Assembly: GCA_011390955.1 (NCBI GenBank)
Contig: JAABRM010000009.1
Span: forward strand, 62,001-126,000
Direction of reading: 5' to 3'
Source of the DNA: Oscillatoriales cyanobacterium
GTDB lineage: Bacteria; Cyanobacteriota; Cyanobacteriia; Cyanobacteriales; Laspinemataceae
Length of the DNA: 64,000 nt
Shown here piece by piece: positions 25,221 to 34,156 of the stretch (the first letter of the stretch is position 1; every line of letters begins with the position of its first letter). The translations under genes were made by a program, and so were the position numbers. The notes under the pieces were generated by a model. The model was not told the origin of the DNA and searched no databases. It saw only the letters and a list, made by a program, of their open reading frames with translations.

Positions 25221-27731
25221 ATGAAAAAAAGATTCGTGCAAAATTGTCAATTATCTAGTTCCCAGGGGCAAAAATTATGCTTGTTACTGGGATTACTTCC
25301 CTGGTTTTGGCCCGCTGTCGCTGTTGCTCAAATTATCCCCGATCGCACCCTACCCAACAACTCAGTAGTCACCCCTGAAACCAATTTAATTAGAATTGAC
25401 GGAGGCACCGCAGCGGGAAATAACTTATTTCATAGTTTCTCCGAGTTTTCTCTACCTACGGGGACAGAAGCTTTTTTTAACAATGCAGGCAACATTCAAA
25501 ATATCCTGACTCGTGTCACCGGAAATAACCCCTCTAATATTGATGGTTTGATTCGGGCAAATGGCACCGCTAACTTATTTTTAATTAATCCCAATGGGCT
25601 AATATTTGGCAACAATGCCCGATTAGCGATCGGGGGTTCTTTCTTTGGTAGTACCGCTAATAGCGTGTTATTTCCCGACGGAGAATTTCCGGCCAATGTA
25701 GGGGCAGGGGCAAGCGCAGAAGCATCGCCCCTACTATCTGTTAATGTGCCCATTGGCTTGCAAATGGGAGCAAATTCAGGCGCAATTCAGGCCACAGGTT
25801 CCGGTTATAATTTAAGCGGAACTTTGCCATTATTTTTACCGATTAGAAATGTTGGCAACGAGGCAAATTTAGGGGTTTCCCCCGGACAAACTCTGGCCTT
25901 AGTCGGCGGCGATATTTTCTTATCCGGTAGCATTATTAGTGCCAATTCTGGTAATATTTCATTAGGCAGTGTCCGTGAAGGAACTGTCAGTCTAAATCCT
26001 CTCGCTTCTGGTTGGGCTTTGGATTATGAAAACGCCCAAAATCTCGGTTCAATTCAACTAGATTCCCAAGCTTTAGTTGATGTCTCTGGGTTCGGTTTCG
26101 GTTCCCTTCAGGTGCGGTCTGATACTCTCCAATTAAACGACGGTTCTCTGCTGCTAAATCAAAATTTCGGTGGGGGGCGATCGGGAAAAATTGATGTGAA
26201 TGTTGCTGGCGAAATTGCTTTGAACGGCACGAACGCCGATGGCACAATTCGCAGCGGCTTCTATAGCGATGATTTTGGCGCTGCCAATGCCCAAATCAAT
26301 GTTTTTAGTCGCCGCTTAGTCTTGAACGGTGGGGCGATCGGTGTCACCACTTCTGGGACTGGTTCCGGGGTGGACATAGCGGTAAATGCTTCTGAATCGA
26401 TCCAGATCGCTGGTGTTTCGTCGATTAATCCCGTCAATGCCAGTGGCATTTTTGGGGTCAACTTTGGTGCGGGACAGGCGGGAAATATGTCCATCAGCAC
26501 AGAACAATTGATCGTTGAAGGAGGAGGGGGAGTCGCTTCGATCGCCTTTAGTTCAGGGGACGGCGGATCCATTCAGATTCAAAGTAACACCATTGAACTC
26601 ACTGGAGTTAACCCTATTCTGGCGAATCCCAGTACGATTAGTTCTTCTACCCTAGGGGCTGGTCGGGCGGGTAACTTGACCATTGAAACAGGTTCCCTGA
26701 CGATTCAGGATAGCGGCAATGTCAACGCCAGCACCGCCAGCACCGGCGACGCAGGCAACGTCAGCGTCACCGCCAGCCGGTTCGTAGAGGTCAAAGGCCA
26801 AGCCCCAGGGGTTGTGGTGCCTTCTCAGATCGAAGCCTCGGCAATTATTCGGGATGCCGTGACTCAACAAGCTTTAGGACTTGCCCCGGTTCCGCAAGGC
26901 AACTCTGGAGACGTGAAGATTCGGACTCCCGAATTGCGGGTACAAAACGGCGGTCTGATTAATGTGAGAAATGACGGGCGGGGAAATTCTGGCACCCTTT
27001 CCATTGATGCCGACCTGATTTCCCTAGAAGATCGCGGCAGTCTGACCGCATCCACCGCATCTGGGGAAGGAGGCAATATTATTGTTAATGCTAGTCAAGC
27101 CTTACTGATGCGTCAGAATAGTTTGATTTCCGCCGAAGCTGGAGGCACGGGAAACGGGGGCAACATTACGCTCGATACTGATATTTTGGCGGCTTTGGAA
27201 AATAGCGATATTATCGCTAATGCGGTGGGGGGCAATGGCGGCAATATTAATATTACCAGTCGGGGCATTTTTGGCCCAGAATTTCGCCCTAGTTTAACCC
27301 CTAATAGCGATATTACCGCTAGTTCTGAGTTGGGGGTAGATGGCACCGTGGAAATTAATAATCCCGATGCCAACCCAGCCGCAGGATTGGTGGAATTACC
27401 ATCGACTTTGGAGGATCCGAGTAATCAAATTATTTCCGGTTGTGCTGCTGACGAAGGCAATGAATTTTATATCGTCGGACGCGGTGGGATTCCCGAAAAT
27501 CCCACGGAAAGTTTGCGGGGTCGGGCAATTTGGCGGGATTTGCGGGTGCGAACCCCAGAAAGAAACTCGGTTTCTTCAAGAAATCCGGCTGCTTCAAGTT
27601 CTTCAAGAAACCCGGTTCCTCGTTCCCCCATTGTGGAAGCTACCGGATGGGTGGTGAATGCCGATGGGTCGGTAAAATTGGTCGGTTCAGCCAACGGGTT
27701 TCTGCGATCGCCTCAATGTGGGGATTTGTAG
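25221..27731 (+). CDS. Filamentous-haemagglutinin-type TPS-domain secreted protein 3
   Basis: An 836-residue paralogue of the preceding gene with the same signal peptide/TPS layout (IIPDRTLPNNS, GNNLFHSFSEF, LINPNGLIFG) and a C-terminus almost identical from DIIANAVGGNGGNI on. Its beta-helix is about 240 residues shorter. In the TPS domain it has GAGASAEASP where the paralogue has EVSEAP; the extra bases are a GTAGGGGC...GCCCCTAC palindrome. The C-terminal linker (NSVSSRNPAASSSSRNPVP) is again built from CCGGGTTTC-family repeats. The two genes are a tandem duplication, 271 bp apart. Confidence 0.86.
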   Translation: MKKRFVQNCQLSSSQGQKLCLLLGLLPWFWPAVAVAQIIPDRTLPNNSVVTPETNLIRIDGGTAAGNNLFHSFSEFSLPTGTEAFFNNAGNIQNILTRVTGNNPSNIDGLIRANGTANLFLINPNGLIFGNNARLAIGGSFFGSTANSVLFPDGEFPANVGAGASAEASPLLSVNVPIGLQMGANSGAIQATGSGYNLSGTLPLFLPIRNVGNEANLGVSPGQTLALVGGDIFLSGSIISANSGNISLGSVREGTVSLNPLASGWALDYENAQNLGSIQLDSQALVDVSGFGFGSLQVRSDTLQLNDGSLLLNQNFGGGRSGKIDVNVAGEIALNGTNADGTIRSGFYSDDFGAANAQINVFSRRLVLNGGAIGVTTSGTGSGVDIAVNASESIQIAGVSSINPVNASGIFGVNFGAGQAGNMSISTEQLIVEGGGGVASIAFSSGDGGSIQIQSNTIELTGVNPILANPSTISSSTLGAGRAGNLTIETGSLTIQDSGNVNASTASTGDAGNVSVTASRFVEVKGQAPGVVVPSQIEASAIIRDAVTQQALGLAPVPQGNSGDVKIRTPELRVQNGGLINVRNDGRGNSGTLSIDADLISLEDRGSLTASTASGEGGNIIVNASQALLMRQNSLISAEAGGTGNGGNITLDTDILAALENSDIIANAVGGNGGNINITSRGIFGPEFRPSLTPNSDITASSELGVDGTVEINNPDANPAAGLVELPSTLEDPSNQIISGCAADEGNEFYIVGRGGIPENPTESLRGRAIWRDLRVRTPERNSVSSRNPAASSSSRNPVPRSPIVEATGWVVNADGSVKLVGSANGFLRSPQCGDL

Positions 27732-27750
27732 AGGCGAAACCCGTTTATAA

Positions 27751-28266
27751 AGTCTTATGTCATTCCCGCGAAGGCGGGAATCCACAAGCCCCTAACATTC
27801 TTCGGGTGGGCAGGCATATTTTACCCACCCTACCATATACGATCGTGGAATTTTGCCCACCCTAAAATATCAATACTTATTGTTGCATAAATTTTTGCAA
27901 ATGGTATAAAGTCTTATGTCATTCCCGCGAAGGCGGGAATCCACAAGCCCCTAACATTCTTCGGGTGGGCAGGCATATTTTACCCACCCTACCATATACG
28001 ATCGTGGAATTTTGCCCACCCTAAAATATCAATACTTATTGTTGCATAAATTTTTGCAAATGGTATAAAGTCTTATGTCATTCCCGCGAAGGCGGGAATC
28101 CACAAGCCCCTAACATTCTTCGGGTGGGCAGGCATATTTTACCCACCCTACCATATACGATCGTGGAATTTTGCCCACCCTAAAATATCAATACTTATTG
28201 TTGCATAAATTTTTGCAAATGGTATAAAGTCTTATGTCATTCCCGCGAAGGCGGGAATCCACAAGT
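27751..28266. repeat. 159-bp tandem repeat, three full units plus a partial fourth
   Basis: Units start at 27751, 27910, 28069 and 28228 and look identical. Each joins a palindrome CATTCCCGCGAAGGCGGGAA to a second inverted pair CGGGTGGGCAGGC...TTTGCCCACCC and an AT-rich tail. No gene lies between 27731 and 28554; the rest is a MITE-like copy and a terminator. Confidence 0.9.
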
Positions 28267-28278
28267 TTTTTAGGGGAT

Positions 28279-28380
28279 TATAGCGGTTATTGTCCCTTCG
28301 GAAGTACAGAGGTTTTTTGGATTCCCGCGAAGGCGGGAATGACAGTTTTTTTGTACTTGATAACTCTGACAATTTCTATA
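28279..28380. mobile_element. MITE-like element, family A copy 3
   Basis: 102 bp, TATAGCGGTTATTGTCCC...AAGTACA on the left and TGTACTTGATAACTCTGACA...CTATA on the right, enclosing GATTCCCGCGAAGGCGGGAA. It immediately follows the 159-bp tandem array. Confidence 0.7.
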
Positions 28381-28489
28381 TATAGTCATTTCAATTGTGA
28401 TTGATACAAAGTTCTGGGGGCGCAATGCTTGCGCCCCGATATAATTTTGGAAATCTTACTGTAAATAACTATATTTTTGGGAATTTGTT

Positions 28490-28532
28490 GCCAAAAAAAT
28501 AAACCCGGCAATTCATCAAAAAAACCGGGTTT
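28490..28532 (-). terminator. Rho-independent terminator of the ychF-side genes
   Basis: On the minus strand AAACCCGG pairs with CCGGGTTT (28525-28532 with 28501-28508) and is followed by ATTTTTTT. It lies 21 bp after the holin-like gene stop. Confidence 0.7.
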
Positions 28533-28553
28533 TTCTATTAGAAAATATTCTCC

Positions 28554-28919
28554 CTAACCAGCAATCAAAGACAACAGTACAGAGTTAATAAATCCCAAAG
28601 CGATCGAGCCAAGCAAAGCGCTCCACACTCCCCACCGCAAGCGGAATCCTTCGACGAAATAAGCGGCTAACCCGAAGATAATCATATTCAGGACAATTCT
28701 TAAGAGAAAATCTGAAAAGATTACTCCTAAAACTGGCACGCTTATTCCGGCAATAAGTGGGCGGACTAGCGCATTTAAAAGCCCAAAGACGGCAGCGGAA
28801 ATCAGGGCTTTGTTAAAGCTATCAATGTCTACGCCCGTGGGAATTTTGGAAATAATCACGAAGCTGACAGTTGTCACCAGCCAAATGATTAATAGCTGGA
28901 CAATATTGATACTTTCCAT
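28554..28919 (-). CDS. Phage-holin-4-superfamily-like (PF04020-type) membrane protein
   Basis: 121 residues with four predicted membrane spans and the family pattern NALVRPLIAGISVPV and ALLGSIALGFINSVL. Such proteins are widespread in non-phage bacterial genomes; the holin name reflects a fold family, not lysis activity. It lies 23 bp downstream of ychF on the same strand and shares its terminator, so they probably form an operon. Confidence 0.75.
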   Translation of the reverse strand: MESINIVQLLIIWLVTTVSFVIISKIPTGVDIDSFNKALISAAVFGLLNALVRPLIAGISVPVLGVIFSDFLLRIVLNMIIFGLAAYFVEGFRLRWGVWSALLGSIALGFINSVLLSLIAG

Positions 28920-28942
28920 AGGATATTTTCTCCAACACGAAA

Positions 28943-30034
28943 CTACACATTAAATCGGAATAACATCACATCTCCTTCTTGAACTACATATTCTTTACCC
29001 TCACTACGCACTAAACCTTTTTCTTTCGCTGCTTGCATGGAACCGGAAGTCACGAGGTCATGATAAGCAACGGTTTCAGCCCGAATAAATCCGCGTTCAA
29101 AATCAGAGTGAATGGCTCCAGCGGCTTGGGGGGCAGACATTCCGGCGTGGATTGTCCAAGCGCGAGTTTCTTTTGGCCCAGTGGTTAAGAAAGTTCGCAA
29201 GCCTAATAATTTATAAGTGGCTCGAATTAGAGTTTTTAATCCTCCTTCTTCGACCCCAAGAGATTCAAGAAAATCAGCCCGTTCTGCTTCTGGAAGTTCA
29301 ACTAATTCTGATTCAACTTGAGCAGAAACAATTACTACTTGGGCGTTTTCTGTGATGGCTAATTTCTGGACTTGTTCCACCCAAGGGTTGCCAGTGGCTA
29401 AGTCATCTTCTGAGACATTGGTGGCGTAAATCACGGGTTTGGCGGTTAATAAACCCAAGGGTTTAATGATTTCGCTTTCTTCTTCAGATAAATTCAGCAG
29501 TCGGATGGATTTACCTTCATTTAAGGCGGTCTGTAACTTTTCTAGCACCACTAATTCAGCTTGGGCTTCTTTGTTAGCGCGGGCTTGTTTTCGGGTGCGA
29601 TCGCACCGGCGATCGACCTGGGCTAAATCCGCCAAACAAAGCTCTAAATTAATGACTTCAATATCTCGCAGGGGGTCAACAGAACCAGAGACGTGAATAA
29701 TATCATCATTGTCAAAACAACGCACCACATGAACGATCGCATCCACTTCCCGAATATGGGATAAAAATTGGTTGCCCAAACCTTCGCCCTTGCTGGCACC
29801 TTTGACCAAACCGGCAATATCCACAAATTCCATCCGGGTGGGGACGGTTTGTGCGGAGGATGAAAGTTTCGTCAATACCGTTAACCGCTCATCAGGCACC
29901 GCCACCACTCCAACATTTGGTTCAATGGTGCAAAAGGGAAAATTAGCCGCATCCGCTTTGGCATTGGCCACCAAAGCATTAAATAAGGTAGATTTACCAA
30001 CGTTGGGTAATCCGACAATTCCGGCTCTAAGCAT
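28943..30034 (-). CDS. ychF: Redox-regulated ATPase YchF (Obg-family)
   Basis: 363 residues, the standard length. P-loop GLPNVGKST (residues 8-16), switch region DIAGLVKGASKGEG, and a non-canonical NATNVSED in place of the G4 NKxD, which is the feature that makes YchF/OLA1 prefer ATP over GTP. A C-terminal TGS domain follows (~280-360). It is a ribosome-associated, stress-related factor. The ATG is directly at the P-loop strand, as in orthologues. Confidence 0.95.
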   Translation of the reverse strand: MLRAGIVGLPNVGKSTLFNALVANAKADAANFPFCTIEPNVGVVAVPDERLTVLTKLSSSAQTVPTRMEFVDIAGLVKGASKGEGLGNQFLSHIREVDAIVHVVRCFDNDDIIHVSGSVDPLRDIEVINLELCLADLAQVDRRCDRTRKQARANKEAQAELVVLEKLQTALNEGKSIRLLNLSEEESEIIKPLGLLTAKPVIYATNVSEDDLATGNPWVEQVQKLAITENAQVVIVSAQVESELVELPEAERADFLESLGVEEGGLKTLIRATYKLLGLRTFLTTGPKETRAWTIHAGMSAPQAAGAIHSDFERGFIRAETVAYHDLVTSGSMQAAKEKGLVRSEGKEYVVQEGDVMLFRFNV

Positions 30035-30240
30035 AGTGATTTAAAATGATTTGACCTTAGTCACAATAGCAACAAACTATCTTACTGGAACCGATTAAGG
30101 CTCAAACAGATAATTAGCCCTGACAATTAAGCTCGATCGTTAAGCCTGACGACTAAAGCTGACAATTAAAGCTGACAATTAAAACTGACGACTAAAACTG
30201 ACAATTAAAGCTGACGATTAAAGCTGACGGTGCATTGAAT

Positions 30241-31764
30241 ATGCCTAGACTCGACCAAACCCAAGCCCCATTATTAGAAACTCTGCAACTTATGGCCCAA
30301 CGGCCTCATGCCCCATTTTACGCACCAGGCCATAAGCGCGGCCAAGGGATTGACTCAGAATTGCGGACGTGGTTAGGATCGGCAATGTTTCAAGCGGACT
30401 TGCCAGAATTACCGGAGTTAGATAACTTGTTTGCCCCCCAAGGCGCGATCGCCACCGCACTGGAGTTAGCCGCTGCCGCTTTTGGAGCGGCAGAAAGTCG
30501 GTTTTTGGTCAATGGTTCGACTTCGGGAATCATTGCGGCAATTTTGGCCACCTGTGGCAATGGCGAAAAAATTATTCTGCCCCGCAATATTCATCAATCG
30601 GTGATTTCTGGCTTAATTCTCTCTGGGGCAATGCCGATTTTTGTCTCTCCCGAATACGACCCAGAGTGGGATTTAGTCTATTCTATCTCAGCGGATGGGG
30701 TGGCGGCAGCGTTGGCCGCTCATCCCGATGCCAAGGCGATAATGATAGTTTATCCCACTTATCACGGAGTGTGTGGGCATATTGCCGAGATGTCCGAAAT
30801 TGCCCATCAACAAGGGATTCCTTTGTTGGTAGATGAAGCACATGGGCCGCATTTTGCCTTTCATGGGGATTTCCCGATCGCCGCATTAGCGGCTGGGGCA
30901 GATTTAACGGTGCAATCGATTCATAAAGTTTTGGGGGCAATGACTCAGGCTTCTATGTTGCACGTTCAAGGGCAATTAATCGATCGCGATCGGTTAAATC
31001 TAGCGTTGCAAATGGTGCAATCTAGTAGTCCGAGTTATCTATTGTTAGCTTCTTTGGATGCTGCCCGTCGGCTTATGGCGATCGCCGGTCAAGAACTCAT
31101 GGCCAAAACCTTAGCATTAGCGGCAACAGCGCGGGCAAAAATTGCCGAAATTCCCGGTTTGTCGGTGTTCAACGGGCCAACCCTGCCCAGTCCGGGGTTT
31201 TGTCATCTCGATCCCACTCGTTTAACGGTGAAAGTCACAGATTTGGGACTCACCGGCTATCAAGCGGATGAAATTTTGCACGAACAACTGGGAGTCACCG
31301 CCGAATTACCGGGGTTACAGCATCTAACTTTTATTATTAGCTTGGGAAATACGGCGGCAGATATCGATCGCCTGGTGGCCGGTTTCAGCCGTTTGGCCCA
31401 CCCCCCTGTCTCCCCCCTTTTTAAGGGGGGGTGGGGGGGATCGATGCTTTCCCCGGAAGGTTGGGGGGGATCGATGCTTTCCCCGGAAGGTTGGGGGGGA
31501 GCGATCGCCCATCCGATTTCCGCGTTGACCCCGCGAGAGGCGTTTTTTGCCCCCAGAGAAACTTTACCCATTGCAGCTACAGTGGGTCGCATTAGTGCCG
31601 AGTTGGTCTGTCCCTATCCCCCAGGAATTCCAGTATTAATACCTGGAGAGGCGATCGCGCAGAATTCTTTAGAATTCTTACAAAAAATTCTGGCGAATGG
31701 TGGGACAATAACGGGGTGTAGTCAGCCGGATCTGACTACCCTAAAAGTTGTCATTAGTCCTTAA
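30241..31764 (+). CDS. Orn/Lys/Arg decarboxylase family protein with repeat-coded insertion
   Basis: About 507 residues from ATG 30241; a TTG two codons upstream is less likely. This is a short-form, fold-I PLP decarboxylase: FYAPGHKRG, FLVNGSTSGIIAAIL, DEAHGPHFAFH and PLP-lysine 229 in SIHKVLGAMTQASM. It lacks the N-terminal wing domain of the E. coli enzymes. Substrate (arginine, lysine or ornithine) cannot be decided. Residues ~386-420 are glycine-, proline- and tryptophan-rich and are coded by a palindrome plus two exact 30-bp repeats (31441-31500), inserted in frame between the PLP domain and the C-terminal domain. A ~15-bp repeat (AAAGCTGACAATT) precedes the gene. Confidence 0.82.
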   Translation: MPRLDQTQAPLLETLQLMAQRPHAPFYAPGHKRGQGIDSELRTWLGSAMFQADLPELPELDNLFAPQGAIATALELAAAAFGAAESRFLVNGSTSGIIAAILATCGNGEKIILPRNIHQSVISGLILSGAMPIFVSPEYDPEWDLVYSISADGVAAALAAHPDAKAIMIVYPTYHGVCGHIAEMSEIAHQQGIPLLVDEAHGPHFAFHGDFPIAALAAGADLTVQSIHKVLGAMTQASMLHVQGQLIDRDRLNLALQMVQSSSPSYLLLASLDAARRLMAIAGQELMAKTLALAATARAKIAEIPGLSVFNGPTLPSPGFCHLDPTRLTVKVTDLGLTGYQADEILHEQLGVTAELPGLQHLTFIISLGNTAADIDRLVAGFSRLAHPPVSPLFKGGWGGSMLSPEGWGGSMLSPEGWGGAIAHPISALTPREAFFAPRETLPIAATVGRISAELVCPYPPGIPVLIPGEAIAQNSLEFLQKILANGGTITGCSQPDLTTLKVVISP

Positions 31765-31800
31765 TCCTGAGTCAAATAACCAAAGAATCCCTACCCAACT

Positions 31801-31998
31801 TGCCAGGGAACAGGGAACAGGGAACAGGGAACAGGCATTCTTGCATTCTTGCATTTTTGCATTCTGGCAATATTCCCCGATCGCCGTTCCCGGTTCCCTG
31901 ATAACTGTTCCCCTTTCTCCAGCAACAAACAACCAACAACCAACAACCAACAACCAACAACAACCAACCAACAACCAACAACAACCAACCAACAACCA
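31801..31998. repeat. GGGAACA heptamers, GCATTCTT octamers and AACAACC heptamers
   Basis: Four GGGAACA units (31806-31833), a few 8-bp GCATTCTT units (to 31865), a unique stretch, then AACAACC/CAACCAA heptamers (31921-31998). No gene was found in the spacer. Confidence 0.75.
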
Positions 31999-32034
31999 AC
32001 TTCCATTGTTAATGTTTAATTATTGATATGTACT

Positions 32035-32637
32035 ATGCCTTGTTCTTTGTGGCCGTATATTAGCCCTGGTATTTCTGATGATTTATTTGAACGCTTGCCC
32101 GGTATTCCTATGAGCAAGCGAGAAACGAGGATTTTGTTATTAGCGCATTTGCGTTTAGAACCCAACACCGTCCTCTGGGATATTGGTGCAGGGACGGGGA
32201 CAATTCCCGTAGAAACCGCTTTATTATGTCCCCAAGGTCGGATTATTGCGGTGGAAAGAGATGAAGAGGTGGCTAATTTAATTCGCCGCAATTGCGATCG
32301 CTTTGACGTGGAAAATGTGGAAGTTATTGAAGGCAGTGCGCCAGAATGTCTCAAAGACCTGCCCGATCCACCGAGTCGAGTCTGTCTTGAAGGGGCAAAA
32401 CCCATTAAATCCCTACTCAAAGAAGTGTGGAATTATTTACAGCCCAATGGTCGCGTAGTGGCAACTGCGGGCAATTTAGAAAATTTATATGCAATTTCTG
32501 AAGCATTTTCTGAGTTGCAGGTGCGTAATATTGAAGTTGTGCAAACCTCGATGAATCGGTTAGAAACCAGGGGCAGGAATCAAACTTTTGCCGCGATCGA
32601 TCCGATTTTTATTCTCAGTGGTGAAAAAATTGATTAA
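32035..32637 (+). CDS. cbiT: Precorrin-6B C15-methyltransferase subunit CbiT
   Basis: 200 residues from the ATG at 32035 (MPCSLWPYISPGI), which matches the cyanobacterial N-terminus; upstream alternatives are TTG only. A class I SAM methyltransferase: LWDIGAGTGTIPVE (motif I, Asp49), IAVERDEE (acidic loop) and LEGAKPI. CbiT methylates C15 and decarboxylates the corrin ring during cobalamin synthesis. No other cobalamin gene or B12 riboswitch is adjacent. Confidence 0.88.
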   Translation: MPCSLWPYISPGISDDLFERLPGIPMSKRETRILLLAHLRLEPNTVLWDIGAGTGTIPVETALLCPQGRIIAVERDEEVANLIRRNCDRFDVENVEVIEGSAPECLKDLPDPPSRVCLEGAKPIKSLLKEVWNYLQPNGRVVATAGNLENLYAISEAFSELQVRNIEVVQTSMNRLETRGRNQTFAAIDPIFILSGEKID

Positions 32638-32830
32638 CTGTTAATAATTAACCACAAATATCGTACCCATATAGCGGGTCGATCCTGCCGAAAGATTGGC
32701 CATTGGCCATAATCAACCAAAGTAAAATATTGGGTTTTTATGTTTTAACTGAACAAAAAACCTTTCTCAGAATCAACTATCTAGGGTTTTATCCTTAGAT
32801 TAATTGATAGTTTTCTCCCCAGTTTATTTA

Positions 32831-33712
32831 ATGATTAATGCTATGCCTTTGCCTCGAATTATCAGCGGAATTGTTGCGGTCATCCTCGCTTTAGGGATGA
32901 TTCTCCTGGGCGGATGGTATTTTACCTTTAGCCTGGGAATTATCATCTTTCTGGCTCAACTTGAATATGTGCAGCTAGTTCGAGCGAAGAGCATTATCCC
33001 CTCAGCTAAAAATACAATGGTTTTGAGCCTGATTTTGCTGGCAATTTCTACGGTATCTTCTTCTTTAGCCGATGCCATGTTGCCCCTGGCAGGGACATGG
33101 ATTTGTTTCTATCTGCTATTTAAACCCAAAATGGCCACTATTGCCGATATTTCTGCCTCAATTATGGGCTTATTTTATGTGGGATATTTGCCCACATTCT
33201 GGGTGCGGTTACGGGGGATCGAAAATGAAGCATTTAGTAATATTCCTTTAGGCGGTTTTTGGCCAGAAAATTGGCAACATTGGCCCCAACTGCCCCAAGG
33301 ACTGACGATTACTTTTTTAGCCTTCTGTTGTATTTGGGCAACCGATATTGGCGCCTATATTTTCGGCAAATGTTTAGGTCGTACTCCTCTTTCGGACATT
33401 AGCCCGAAAAAGACTGTTGAAGGATCGGTTTTTGGGATTACCGGCAGTGCGATCGTGGGAACCATTGGAGCTTGGTATTTACACTGGCCCAGTTGGCCCG
33501 CAACCGGGATTATTTTAGGTCTTTTAATTGGGGTTGCCGGTCTGCTGGGTGACTTGACGGAATCCCTGATGAAACGGGATGCGGGGGTGAAAGATTCGGG
33601 AACTCTAATTCCGGGACATGGGGGCATTCTCGATCGCACCGATAGTTATATTTTTACCGGGCCATTAGTGTTCTACTTTGTCACCTTAGTTTTGCCGTTG
33701 TTACCTCATTAA
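32831..33712 (+). CDS. cdsA: Phosphatidate cytidylyltransferase
   Basis: About 293 residues with eight or so membrane spans and the full CDP-DAG synthase signature near the C-terminus (KRDAGVKDSGTLIPGHGGIL, then DRTDSY), preceded by ISPKKTVEGSVFG. It makes CDP-diacylglycerol for phosphatidylglycerol synthesis in the membrane. ATGs at 32831 and 32843 are both plausible; the frame's earliest start is a TTG at 32804. No ribosome-binding site settles it. Confidence 0.92.
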   Translation: MINAMPLPRIISGIVAVILALGMILLGGWYFTFSLGIIIFLAQLEYVQLVRAKSIIPSAKNTMVLSLILLAISTVSSSLADAMLPLAGTWICFYLLFKPKMATIADISASIMGLFYVGYLPTFWVRLRGIENEAFSNIPLGGFWPENWQHWPQLPQGLTITFLAFCCIWATDIGAYIFGKCLGRTPLSDISPKKTVEGSVFGITGSAIVGTIGAWYLHWPSWPATGIILGLLIGVAGLLGDLTESLMKRDAGVKDSGTLIPGHGGILDRTDSYIFTGPLVFYFVTLVLPLLPH

Positions 33713-33899
33713 AATCAGAAACCGGGTTTCTATCAAAATCTCTGAATTTGTAGCAGAAGCGATCGCATAAACCCGGTTTCTTGGTTATTTATTCCTTGCT
33801 GCCAAATAACAATAAACACAGGGAACAGGGAACAGGGAGCGGGGAACAGGGAGCAGAGGAGAACAATTAACAATTGATAATTGATAATTGACAATTAAA

Positions 33900-34009
33900 T
33901 ATAGCGGTTCTAAATCAGTTTGCGAATAGACCCTCACGATGGCGGACCCCTCTCCCATGATGGGAGAGGGGGGCTAATTTAATTGTCAAACTGATTTAGA
34001 CTTGCTATA
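33900..34009. mobile_element. MITE-like element with 23-bp terminal inverted repeats
   Basis: 110 bp. The left end TATAGCGGTTCTAAATCAGT matches the complement of the right end at 20 of 23 positions (mismatches in the GGT/AAG triplet). A TA target duplication would fit an IS630/Tc1-type origin. The interior has CCCTCTCCCATGATGGGAGA. It shares TATAGCGGT with family A but has a different interior. Confidence 0.7.
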
Positions 34010-34011
34010 GA

Positions 34012-34150
34012 TTAATTATCAATTATCAATTATCAATTATCAATTATCAATTATCAATTATCAATTATCAATTATCAATTACACCCCAACCAACAACCAA
34101 CAACCAACAACCAACAACCACCAACCAACAAACAACAAACAACAACCAAC
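34012..34150. repeat. Heptamer arrays (AATTATC)n and (AACAACC)n
   Basis: About ten AATTATC units (34012-34080) followed by AACAACC/AACAAAC heptamers (34086-34150), ending just before the DUF2993 stop. More GGGAACA and AATTGATA units lie at 33815-33898. Confidence 0.8.
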
Positions 34151-34156
34151 AAAAAA

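Noticed and set aside
27751-28266. 159-bp array considered as CRISPR or as an origin iteron set
   Set aside because: Units are identical along their full length with no variable spacers, and no replication or Cas gene is near.
30090-30234. AAAGCTGACAATT-type direct repeats before the decarboxylase, considered as a CRISPR-like array
   Set aside because: Units are ~15 bp without spacers of constant unique sequence, so this is a short tandem repeat, not a CRISPR.
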